From Brachyhypopomus gauderio (Eukaryota; Chordata; Actinopteri; Gymnotiformes; Hypopomidae): a stretch of DNA of 64,000 nt. The notes beneath the pieces are model-generated. The model did not search any database. It had not been told where the DNA came from and saw only the letters and a program-made list of their open reading frames with translations. The stretch spans positions 15,880,410-15,944,409 of the forward strand of contig NC_135212.1 in assembly GCF_052324685.1 (NCBI RefSeq). The letters are read 5' to 3'. Below are positions 38,300-47,717 of this stretch, piece after piece; the first letter of the stretch is position 1, and every line of letters begins with the position of its first letter. Position numbers and translations under genes: made by a program.

Positions 38300-39456
38300 T
38301 TGATAAGGGTGGTTTAGGTCTGCCTAATCTGACATTGTTCTATTACGCCTACAGTCTCAGACATGTCGGTCAGTGGCTGTTGCCCCCCGAAAGGGCGCCC
38401 CCTTGACTGGTTATTGAGCAGTCGCTCTGTCCAACTCTGCCTCCAATAGCACTTCCGACTTCCAAGTTGTCTTCTTTATTACAAACACATCCTATCATTA
38501 CTCATCTTCAGGGAATTTGGAGGAAGGTTGCACGCATTTTGGGTGTTAACCCATTCTTAAATGGGTCAGCTAGTTTGTGGTGTAATCCAAAGTTACAGAT
38601 AGACAAGTCGCCTATATTATGGAAGCAGTGGGTAAATAAAGGAATTTTATTCCTAGGTGATTCCTAGGTGATTTATTTGAGGGTAACACACTTCTTTCAT
38701 TTGAGTTACTGAAAGATAAATTTGACTTGTCCAACAACCAGTTTTGGCGATATCTCCAACTAAGACATTTGCTTACAAGCGTGTTTGGCACTCCTTCTTG
38801 TCTCCAAAGCATAGATCCCTTCAAAACAATTTTAAATATTCTTGGATCTGGTCAGAAGACATCTAAATACTACTCTTTGTTGATAAATTTTACAGGTAGT
38901 AAGGTTGTATCTGCTTTGAAGGCAATTTGGGAGGAGGATTTGGGCCACTCATTTGCAGAGGATAACTGGGCAAAGATAGTAGGCAATTCTAAACAGATGT
39001 CTAGAGACATTAAAACACGGCTCATTCAATTCAAGATCTTGCACAGGTTCTACTGGACTCCCAGCCGGTTGTATAGGTTGGGGCTGAAGGATTCTCCATT
39101 ATGTTGGCGTTGTAAAATAGAAAAGGGCTCCTTAATCCATATGCTCTGGTCCTGCTCAAGCGTTAAAATTTTTTTGGGAAGGGGTGCATAATCATATCTT
39201 GGAAATAGTCAAGGAGCAGTTTGATCTGTGTCCGAGTCTCTATATTCTAGGAGATCCTTCCCCTCTATCACATCTCAGCAAAGTAGAATCTCTTTGGATT
39301 CAAACTGCTATTATGCTGGGCCGTCAAATTATAATGAGAATCTGGAAGTCTTCAACAGGACCGTCAATTCAGGGCTGGCTTTTGGAGCTGGGAAGAGTGG
39401 CTGCTTATGAAAAATTGTCTTTTAAACTGTTGGATAGACTGGATCAGTATCATAGC

Positions 39457-39794
39457 TGTCACGTTACGGTCCCCGAACCCTTCCTTTGGGGCGTGTGTTA
39501 ACGTGGTCTGCGTCTATTCGTCTGCGTCAGTGTAGCTCCGTGGGTTCGGGTGCGTCTTGTCATTATCCGTCTCACCTGTGGCTCGTCTCGTCATCACGTG
39601 GGGTTGATGTGGTCTGTCTATTTAATGTGCTTTCGCGCAGTGTCTTGTGCTCGTCGTTGTCTAAGTCTACACGTTTCAGTGTGAGTGGTCTATGTTTTAC
39701 GTGCGCTGTCTTGCGCAATAGTTGTAGAAATAAACGTGACGTCTGCTAAAGCAAGGATCTGTGTCTCGTCCTTCGCCTCGCACCCATCGTCACA
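39457..39794 (+). repeat. 5' LTR of family A element
   Basis: TGTCACGTTACGGTCCCC to CCCATCGTCACA, 338 bp. AATAAA occurs near its 3' end (about 39730), a fitting polyadenylation signal. Confidence 0.93.
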
Positions 39795-39825
39795 GAACGA
39801 CGAGCCGACAAGAGACACCCTAAGC

Positions 39826-40900
39826 ATGCCAGGCTACGCCACCCGGCCAAAGAGGGGCCAGCGCCCTAGCAAGCGACGCCATGCCTCTTCTTCCGACCCG
39901 CGCAACACCACCACGCCGACTCCCGAGCAGTTGAAGTCAGACCCAGTGTGCGCGTACATGCTGTGTGCGGCACGGGAGACCGTGGATCCCGAAAGGGCAG
40001 AGATGTTCCGCCAGTCTGCGGTGCGGATGTGGAGGGAGCGACACCTCCCTCCCACCAGGGAACTCTCGCCGATACTGGTGGGCTCAGTGGAGCTCTACAC
40101 CACCGAGAAGACCCCAGAGGGCGAGTTCGCCGATGAGGGCTCGGAGGAGGAAGAGGAAGGCGAAGAGGAAGTCCAGGCTCCCTCGGTTTGTTCCGCCCCC
40201 ACCATATACTACGGTGAGGGAGAAGATGCCTACCCTCCATCCGTATGCTCCGCCTCCACCATAGACTATGGTGGGGGAGAAGAGGATGTAGAGGACTACC
40301 CTCCGTCGGTGTGCTCCGTGCCCACCATAGATTACGGTGGGAGAGAGGAGGATGAAGAAGAGTACCCTCCGTCGGTGTGCTCCGCACTCTCCGCTGACTA
40401 TGGCGGAGAGGAGGAAGATGACGAGGGGTCCTAAACTGAGGACGAGGAGGAGAGCCCTCCCCCCTCGGAGCTGTCTGCCAGGACGGTAAAGGGGAGGTGG
40501 ACTCCTGAGGCGGGCCCATCCTCCGATCGCTCCGAGGGAGAAGAGATGGACTACTCGCGGGGTGGCAGCCCGGAGCAGCCCATGAGCTGGAGCCGGGGCA
40601 GTGAGGCGATGGACACAGAGGGAGAAGACCCCACTGCCGGCTCCAAGGGGCGGTCGAGAGGAGAAGGAGGGATGCCCTACGGTCCACCGAGGGGAGAGAC
40701 CAGTCGCGCTGCACCTGGCGCGTCGGCCAACCGCGCTGCACCTGGCGCGTTGGCCAACCGCGCTGCACCTGGCGCGTCGGCCAACCGCGCTGCACATGGC
40801 GCGTCCGCCAGCCGCGCTGCACCCGGTGGAGGGTTTGCAGCAAGGGCAGGAGGAGCATCGCCTACCGCAGCGCCTGCAGCTCCAGTAGTTCCCGATCTCT
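39826..40900 (+). pseudogene. Acidic repeat protein of family A LTR element
   Basis: Begins MPGYATRPKRGQRPSKRRHA, a basic head, then a helical segment (VCAYMLCAARETVDPERAEMF). Four to five repeats built on PPSVCSAPTIDYGGGEEDEE follow, then Ser/Pro/Glu-rich sequence, and then about five 27-bp repeats encoding RAAPGASAN units (about 40705-40830). The minus-strand relative at 43576-44142 shares the SVCSAPT repeats. I do not recognise the protein; composition suggests a disordered, perhaps gag-replacing or captured product. The frame is broken about once. Confidence 0.6.
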
Positions 40901-41202
40901 CTCCTCTAATCGCCCTCCTCCTGGCACGCAGCCTGGCGCCTGTGTCGTGTGTGTCTGTCCCAGTGTTCGTGAGTCTGCCCGTATGTGTACCAAACCCCTT
41001 TTTCCCGTTTGTTCCTCTGTGTGTAAGTGTTCCTGTTTGTGTGTTTGTGTTCGTCCCGTTAAATGTGTCTAACGTGTTTTCCCCGGTCTTCCCAGGGAGG
41101 GTGACGCAGGACTGGGCGCTTCGGATCCGCCCATCGACGTGGGTTCGGGGCACTCTGTCCTGTTGGCACCCCGGGACGGGTAGTGCCCTTGGTGGGGGCG
41201 TC

Positions 41203-41540
41203 TGTCACGTTACGGTCCCCGAACCCTTCCTTTGGGGCGTGTGTTAACGTGGTCTGCGTCTATTCGTCTGCGTCAGTGTAGCTCCGTGGGTTCGGGTGCG
41301 TCTTGTCATTATCCGTCTCACCTGTGGCTCGTCTCGTCATCACGTGGGGTTGATGTGGTCTGTCTATTTAATGTGCGTTCGTGCAGTGTCTTGTGCTCGT
41401 CGTTGTCTAAGTCTACACGTTTCAGTGTGAGTGGTCTATGTTTTACGTGCGCTGTCTTGCGCAATAGTTGTAGAAATAAACGTGACGTCTGCTAAAGCAA
41501 GGATCTGTGTCTCGTCCTTCGCCTCGCACCCATCGTCACA
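41203..41540 (+). repeat. 3' LTR of family A element
   Basis: Same length as the 5' LTR and about 99.4 percent identical to it by eye. Confidence 0.93.
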
Positions 41541-41868
41541 ATAGCAAATGGGGGAAATTCTTAGACTATTTCAAAATGGTGGGTAGCACATAAAACTCAT
41601 ATCTGTGTGTGAGGCCTATATCGAATCATTAATTGTATGGAATATTTTTATTTATTTATTTTACAGTGTATGATGCTTTAAGTGTATAGCAGTGGATTCT
41701 GTCAGGAGTTTAATTTATTGTGCGACTTATTTATTTATTGTTTGTTTGTTTTGTATGTGTGTAAATTGCCCCCTTTTCTTTTCTAGTTTGATCAAATGTT
41801 GTACTCCAGGGTAATGTTTTTAATTAAAATTCAATAAAAAGTTAATCATAAAAAAGGCAGCTATCAAG

Positions 41869-42261
41869 CAAGACATTATACAAAGAGTGTTTGCATGTGC
41901 AGTTCTTTATTGAATGTGAGTAAAGAGCAGTATCCTTAAATGGTTTGCATTGTGTATCCATGCATTGAATGTACTGTACATATAAATCAACATTTTAGAC
42001 TTTTTGTCAATCAACAATACACCACATAAATTGAATGAGATGGTGTTTCTTGGTGGTTCAAGAAAGCGACAAAAGAAAATAAATGAGCATTATAGCAATA
42101 TAATAAAGGTACTAGTAAAATGGTTAAATGCAAATGTTTAAATGTGAATGCACTGAGCTAAACAGATAGATGGCCAGACAAAGGAGTGGTACCTGAATGT
42201 GGATGCCCTGCTTCGCATGTTGCAGAAACTTTCAAGAGGTCAACATAAAACATGGAGCTAA
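41869..42261. other. Interior of Mutator-like element, unassigned
   Basis: Together with 38032-38299 this makes a 661-base stretch that separates the two blocks of the right TIR, so it is either an insertion without clear ends or the product of rearrangement. I see no gene in it. Confidence 0.45.
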
Positions 42262-42962
42262 TTAAAGCATTGTCATTGGAGCTGCTCTGGTAATTCAGCA
42301 ATGAAGCAAGAGGACAGTTCCTGATCTTCTCCACTGCCCACAACACCTCTGAAGATTTCTGGACAGAGGCCTTCTAGACAAGGATGTGGTTGATCTGCAT
42401 AAGGGAACATTAAGATCCTCATACATCTCTCAACAGAAGCTTTGATGTCATCCAGAAATTCTGCCTTCTCTGTTACCCCTCACCTCCTGTCCCTTCTGTA
42501 GTCCAACATCATCCAGCCCATTCTTTTGTATAGCTATAGTTAAACACGTGAGAGGTGCGCTCGTGACGTTAAGCACAAACATTAATTTCAACAGCACAAA
42601 CGAGCACAAACGTAGCACAAACGAACGAGACCAGTTTGGAGTGATTTGGACGTGGAGGGGGGGCTGGTGATGTCACGCGTGTGAAAAATAAAACGACTGT
42701 AACTTTACAAAGCAAGTGACTGAAGCGTTCATTTTAACAGCACAAACGTAGCACAAACGAATGAAACTACTTTGGAGAAATTTGGACGTGGAGGGGGGGC
42801 TGCGTGACGTCACCGGTCAGAAAATGCATTTTTAAATTACTCAAAAGCCTTAATAGCACAAACGAAAATATTTGCAGCACAAACGGGCACAAACCTAGCA
42901 CAAACGAACTGCAGTGTTATTTCAGCATTTTGGGTAGAAGGGGGGGCCAGCTTCACACAGGT
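42262..42962 (-). repeat. Right terminal inverted repeat of Mutator-like element
   Basis: Reverse complement of the left TIR, with only two of the roughly 140-bp GTTTGTGCT units (about 42575-42905) against four on the left. The arms have therefore changed length since insertion. Confidence 0.85.
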
Positions 42963-44252
42963 GCCCAAAAGGGAGGGGTCGGGGATCGTAACGTGACAGA
43001 CTCCCCCACCAAGGGCACTACCCGTCCCGGGGTGCCAACAGGACCAAGAACCCACCCTGTGCCCCGAACCCACATTGATGGGCGGATCCGGAGCGCTCTG
43101 TCCTGCGTCTGGGAGATGACCGCCCTCGGTGGAGAGTCAGCGAACAGCTTAGAACACCCTCCCTGGGAAGACAGGGGAAAACACTTTAGACAAACATACA
43201 GGCACATTAACAAAAACAGGAACATTAAAGGACAGAGGCATGAAAGGGAAATAGGGATTTGGAACAAACAACGGGACAGACACAAACACTGGGACAGACA
43301 CACACACAAACGGGACCAGGCTCCGCACCTGTAGGAGGGTGGTCAGGAGGGGAAACCCTCCCAGAGCTGCAGACGCTACGGTCCTCCTCCTGCCTTTGCC
43401 GCAAACCCTCCGTTGGGTGCGGCGCGGCTGGCGGACGTGCTGGGTGCAGCGCGGCTGGTGGACGCTCCGGCTGTGGCGTGGCTAGCGGACGCCCTCGCCG
43501 CCCTCTCGCTGGGTGCGCGACCAGTCTCTCTGGTAGCCCCCGTGGGGCGCACCGCAGAGTGGGTCTGTGGACGCCCTACAGACCTGGCAGTGGGAGCGTT
43601 GTCCTCGACTTCCATCTCATCCTCACTGCCCAGGCTCTCATGGGCTCCTCCGGGCTATCACCCCTGGAGTAGTCCATATGCATAAAAAAAGGGGATATGC
43701 CCTCTTCTGGCTTCCTCCTCCCCCTCACGGTCTTGGCAGAGCACTCCAAGTAGAGCAAGCTCCCCTCATCCTCATCCTCCTCCTCTGTAAACAGCTCGCT
43801 GTCCGTGTACTCGGTAAAACCCGAGCACACGGAAGGGGAACGGTCTTCTTCCTCCTCGTCCTCACCGTAGTACTCAGTGAGGGCGGAACATACGGAGGAA
43901 GGATGGTCTTCATCTTCTACACCCTCATCGTAGTACTCGGTGGGGGCAGAGCATACGGAGGGAAGATGGTCTTCCTCCTCGCCCACACCATATTATTTGG
44001 TGGGGGCGGAACACACAGAGGGAGCTTGGTCTTCATCCTCTTCGCCCTCCTCTTTCTCCTCACCCTCACCGTAATCTATGGTGGGGGCGGAGCACACGGA
44101 GGGGGGATAGTCCTTGCCCTCCTCTTCCTCCTTGCCTTCTGAATCTGGTAAAGTATTGAAGTTTTTATTGATGTTATGAAACGTACTGGTACAATGCAGT
44201 ATTTATGCACAGTATAACAATACTGCCTGTGATGGCGAGGAATCGTTTAAAC

Positions 44253-45170
44253 CAGGGGTGTCAAACTCATTTTCACTGCGGGCCACATCAGCATAATCGT
44301 TACCCACGGAGGGCCATATGTAACTTATGAATGTACCTACTCCTTAATGTTAAATAACTCTGAATTTATTACTTATTCAAGTTACAAATATTACAGATAT
44401 ATTTGTGTAAATGTAAAAAAAAGTTTGCTTGTTGCTGTTATTATAACATAAATCCTTTAAATTTGTTAGGTTATGAAACCCACATTACTCCATCAATCAA
44501 CGATCAATCTATCCAAGTGAATAAAGAAAAATTTATCAAATATATCACATTTACTTTGTTCAAAACTTGAAATATCAAGTTACTGTGAAAATAGCGATTG
44601 TGCTTCAAAAATGCTCCCTCTGAAAAAGACTGAAGCGCGGCGATTTCTTTAGCCACAACAAAACCAGCTTTTACTGCCGTTTCGTTTGTGGTTGTGAACA
44701 CATTCTGTTGCGATCGCAGTTTGCTTTTTAATTCTTTGACAATTCGTCGTTTTTCTTGATGGCTAATTTTGGCATACGTAGCTTCGTGTTTGGTTGCAAA
44801 ATGCTGACGTATATTGTACTCTTTGACAACCGCCACCCCTTCATACCCATTTTTCTCCTTGAAGCGCAAACATTGCTTTCCCACCTTTCTTGAAACAACC
44901 TTCTATCTGCATCGATGTTTCTCTTCCTGGACATTTTGGGATCATTATTTGTATTTCCCAATTACACTTATTGGGAAAATCGCATTGATATGGAAACACC
45001 GAAGTGTCGAGATACCGTCACTTCGCTGGTAACATAATTGTGGGAAATGTAGTTTTTGCTCACTTCTTTTTTTTGTTTTTGGACAATTTGGCTTTTTAAG
45101 CTCTCGCGGGCCACATAAAATGACGCGGCGGGCCACATTTGGCCCGCGGGCCTTGAGTTTGACACCTGTG
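44253..45170. mobile_element. hAT deletion derivative with transposase start
   Basis: Duplication GTTTAAAC / GTTTGAAC (44245-44252, 45171-45178; one mismatch) flanks CAGGGGTGTCAAACTCA and, reversed, CACAGGTGTCAAACTCA. It carries the first part of an hAT transposase on the minus strand, which identifies the superfamily for the shorter CAGGGGTGTCAAA elements in this window. Confidence 0.9.
44504..44961 (-). pseudogene. hAT transposase N-terminus (GTF2IRD2/ZBED-like)
   Basis: MSRKRNIDADRRLFQERWES, then a frameshifted middle, then VVKEYNIRQHFATKHEATYAK and LKSKLRSQQNVFTTTNETAVKAGFVVAKEIAA with SFSEGAFLK. This matches the start of hAT-Charlie-like transposases, also found in the GTF2IRD2 C-terminus, including the end of the BED-type zinc finger (H...H). 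Everything after SEGAFLK is deleted. Confidence 0.85.
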
Positions 45171-45223
45171 GTTTGAACCATGAGCCGCGACGGCTTACAC
45201 GGGGGAATGAGCAGTTAGCTAAA

Positions 45224-46515
45224 TGTAGCCAGTGGTACTTGGGGGCTGTGGTTAATGGGTTGCGAGTCGGCATTGGCTGGGCTTCCCGGGTTTTTTGTGG
45301 ACAGGCCGATATATGGGCAGCTACGGGGTCCTGTTAGCAGAAGTAGCTAAGCTAGCCAAACCTACGGCGTGTGTGGGATCAGCGCGAGTCACTGCAACGA
45401 AGCCAGAGTTTGAGACTGAGAGGCTGGTTGGAGCTGCGTGTGCGTGAGTGCTGGCTTGTGTGTATTGCAGCACAGAGAGTAACACAGAGCTCAGAAGTAA
45501 CTAAAGGTATGTTGCTGTGTAATTCCCCCCTCTTTGTGTGTTCTTTTTATCTTAAATACTTGACTAGTAATTTAGCCTTGTGCTTAGGCTAGCTGAGAAC
45601 TGCACTATGGTCATAAGAAGTTGACTGGGAGAACGATAGAATTGCTGCCTGTGAATGGGGTATGTATCTTTTAACATCCGTCTGATACTGTGCATATTTT
45701 AATAGACTGATGGATTTAACTCATTGATATGGTGCTTGTGTCGTGTATTTTCTTGTTAGAACCATTTAAAGCTAACATGCTATGTTCTCTTGCCCCTTCC
45801 GTTAAACAGATTCCAGTGTGTTTTTAATGGGGCTAGCTGCTGTTTTCTTTTTGTTTTAATTTCTTTTATGTAGCTATTTTTTACTAGGTCACTACGAGTT
45901 TTATGATTAGAGGTGAAATATAAGTGCTGTTTTCTCTTACCAAACACTTAGGTTTATTTTTTTTACTATTTTAACTGCTGCTCTGACTCCTAGAGTATAT
46001 AACAATTGTTTAATTGTTATTCGTAGTGATATTTTGCCTAGGGGGGTCTGGCTACAACTAAATATCATAGGTTTACTTAGATCCGGGTAATGAGACCACT
46101 ATCCACTCAGTAATTGTAGTGGTGTGCAGTGATCACTCATTTGATTTGCAGTGGAATTTTCATATTACTAGTATTGGGTTTTCTTTATCTTTTATTGGAA
46201 TTATAGTCACTACTGAGTGGTTTAGCTGTCCCATCCCTAACCTGGATATTTTCCGTTATGATTAGTTGTTTATTTATATTTAGTTGGTAATTAAAGATTT
46301 CTGTTTTATTTTCTTCTTTGAGATTTACAATCATTATTTTTCTTGCTTGCCTGTCAACCTTGTGTGACCAAACTCTGTAATAAAGGAAATTTATATTTTT
46401 CTTAAAGCAACCTGTGTGTATCGATCTTTCAGAGCTCCCCTTGCTCTAGGAATAAACTAAGGGGTGGCGTAGTCGGATTTTGTTAAATAGCCCAAAAGGA
46501 GGGGTACGGGCCACA
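45224..46515 (+). repeat. Gypsy LTR, unit 1
   Basis: TGTAGCCAGTGGTACTTGGG to about GGGTACGGGCCACA. A TGGCGTAGTCGGCAGGAT stretch just after it (46520) is the likely primer-binding site; a weaker TGGCGTAGTCGG copy lies inside (46464), so the 3' limit could be earlier. AATAAAGG near 46379 is a likely poly(A) signal. Confidence 0.8.
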
Positions 46516-46674
46516 TATTTGGCGTAGTCGGCAGGATCTATTTGGTCACTGTTAGGTTGGCTGACAAGATTTTTGTTTTTTTGGTTTGTTTGGTGGAGCA
46601 GAGCAGCATTAGTTTAGCCTTTTAGAGAAAACAGCAGCTAGTTACCAGTGTGAGGGACCAAGCCGACGGCGAGA

Positions 46675-47706
46675 ATGGACGACGAACTACAGAGATTGAG
46701 AGAGCAGGTGGAGCATCTGCGGACAGAGAACCAGAGACTATCTGTAGTACGATCTGCAGGTGCAGAAGCTGGTGATGCTCAACCAGTACGACGGGAGCAG
46801 GCATTCTACATTCCAAGGGAAAGGAAGTGCCCCAAATTCTCTGGCTCCATGAGTTCAGGTGGTCTTTCCATTGAAGAGTGGGTAGAAGAAGCTCAGAGTT
46901 GTATTAGATCAAAGCATATGTCTGACTTTGACAAAGCAATGTTTCTGTATGATCATTTAGAGGGAGAAGCTCGTAATGAGATTAAATATAGACCTTCAGC
47001 AATTAAAGAAAGCTACCTCGAAATAATTACTGTTTTACAAGCAATATATGGGTGTAGCAAGTCTTATGTTTACTGGCAGCAGCGCTTCTTTGATAGGAGG
47101 CAAAGGGAGGGAGAGTCTGTATTTGAGTTTTCACATGCTTTGATGGAGTTAATGGAAAGGGTCAAACAGTGTAACAGTGGTTCCATTGCCAATGCTGATA
47201 TGGTGTTAAGAGACCAATTTTGTGAAAATGTAATGGATCATGCTTTGTGCAGAGAACTCAAGAGGTTGGTGCGGGCGGACGGGCAGCTTTCACTTTTGGA
47301 TGTGCGGGAGGAGGCTATGAGGTGGTTGGAGGAGGATCGGCCTAGGAGTCGTGGTAGGAGTCCACGTGTGGCGATACGGGATAATGAGGTTGAGTTCATT
47401 TCACAGTGTGATTCAGTAACTTCACATTCTTCTGAATTAGCTGAGTTAAAAGATCTAGTTTTAAAACAGCAAGCACAATTAGATATGCTAACTAGACGCT
47501 TAGCACCTCTAGATAGTAATTCCCACACCGCTCCACCTAGAGATGGGCGGTTTAGACGCACCTCTGATGGCCGGCCGATTTGTGTTAGGTGCGATAGACC
47601 TGGCCATATAGCGCGTTATTGCCAAGCTAACCCGCCTCCTCCTCCTAGTAGCAGACCTGCCCAGTTTGTGCCTTCGGGTCGTGTTAATAGCCAGTCGGAA
47701 AACTAG
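46675..47706 (+). CDS. gag: Gypsy gag, unit 1
   Basis: A 343-residue structural protein. An N-terminal coiled coil (DDELQRLREQVEHLRTENQRL) is followed by the capsid-type region with KCPKFSG, SIEEWVEEAQ and MFLYDHLEGEARNEI, then a basic linker and one CCHC zinc knuckle (CVRCDRPGHIARYC, about residues 303-316). It follows a 160-base leader after the LTR. The pol frame begins just beyond and differs in frame, so gag-pol joining by frameshift or separate initiation is expected, as in other Metaviridae. It looks whole. Confidence 0.9.
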   Translation: MDDELQRLREQVEHLRTENQRLSVVRSAGAEAGDAQPVRREQAFYIPRERKCPKFSGSMSSGGLSIEEWVEEAQSCIRSKHMSDFDKAMFLYDHLEGEARNEIKYRPSAIKESYLEIITVLQAIYGCSKSYVYWQQRFFDRRQREGESVFEFSHALMELMERVKQCNSGSIANADMVLRDQFCENVMDHALCRELKRLVRADGQLSLLDVREEAMRWLEEDRPRSRGRSPRVAIRDNEVEFISQCDSVTSHSSELAELKDLVLKQQAQLDMLTRRLAPLDSNSHTAPPRDGRFRRTSDGRPICVRCDRPGHIARYCQANPPPPPSSRPAQFVPSGRVNSQSEN

Positions 47707-47717
47707 AAATCCCCAGC

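Larger units (their letters stand above)
39457..41540 (+). mobile_element. Young non-autonomous LTR element, family A
   Basis: 2084 bp with 5-bp duplication ATAGC (39452-39456, 41541-41545). Two 338-bp LTRs differ at about two positions, so the insertion is recent. The internal region (39795-41202) lacks protease, RT and integrase. It encodes an acidic repeat protein of unknown role and then an Ala/Arg-rich repeat tract. A G-rich polypurine-like stretch (GGTGGGGGCGTC) precedes the 3' LTR. The reading frame is interrupted about once. It probably depended on enzymes of another LTR element; the superfamily cannot be told from this copy. Confidence 0.9.
38300..41853 (+). mobile_element. 5'-truncated Tx1/L1-type LINE, interrupted by LTR element
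   Basis: The 15-bp duplication AAGGCAGCTATCAAG (38285-38299, 41854-41868) flanks a LINE that begins near the end of RT (DKGGLGLPNLTLFYYAYSLRHVGQW) and runs through the C-terminal zinc-finger-like CWRCKIEKGSLIHMLWSC block to 39456. After the LTR element it resumes at 41546 with KWGKFLDYFKMVGS and a stop. It then has a 3' UTR and an A-rich end after AATAAA. It has a few small coding lesions (near 38400, 38670 and 39180). Confidence 0.9.
34746..42962 (-). mobile_element. Mutator-like DNA transposon with 1-kb TIRs and USP-like gene
   Basis: The 9-bp duplication GCCCAAAAG (34737-34745, 42963-42971) flanks ends ACCTGCGTGAAGCTGGCC and ACCTGTGTGAAGCTGGCC. The terminal inverted repeats are about 1.07 kb. 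The left runs 34746-35812; the right is in two blocks, 37954-38031 and about 42262-42962. A 661-base stretch (plus the LINE) separates the right blocks. Without the LINE (38300-41853) the element is about 4.6 kb. A minus-strand coding region lies between the TIRs. A 9-bp TSD, long TIRs and a transposase fragment ending in an N/E-type block point to the Mutator/Rehavkus group; Merlin also makes 8-9 bp duplications but has short TIRs. Confidence 0.8.
34559..44142 (-). mobile_element. Non-autonomous LTR element, family A, split by Mutator-like transposon
   Basis: Minus-strand element in two parts: 42963-44142 (internal region and first 36 bases of the 3' LTR, which starts at 42998) and 34559-34745 (the rest of that LTR as far as it survives). 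The Mutator-like element at 34746-42962 entered the LTR and duplicated GCCCAAAAG. The internal region encodes an acidic protein with repeats of the form PSVCSAPTEYY, as in the plus-strand copy at 39457-41540. Truncated at both ends, without its 5' LTR, and broken. Clearly older than the plus-strand copy. Confidence 0.8.

Noticed and set aside
39866-40858. 330-codon minus-strand frame
   Set aside because: Antisense shadow of the repeat ORF of the LTR element; Arg/Pro/Leu-rich composition follows from the GC-rich repeats.
42804-43334. 176-codon plus-strand frame
   Set aside because: Runs across the junction between the Mutator-like TIR and the LTR element; composite of two repeats.
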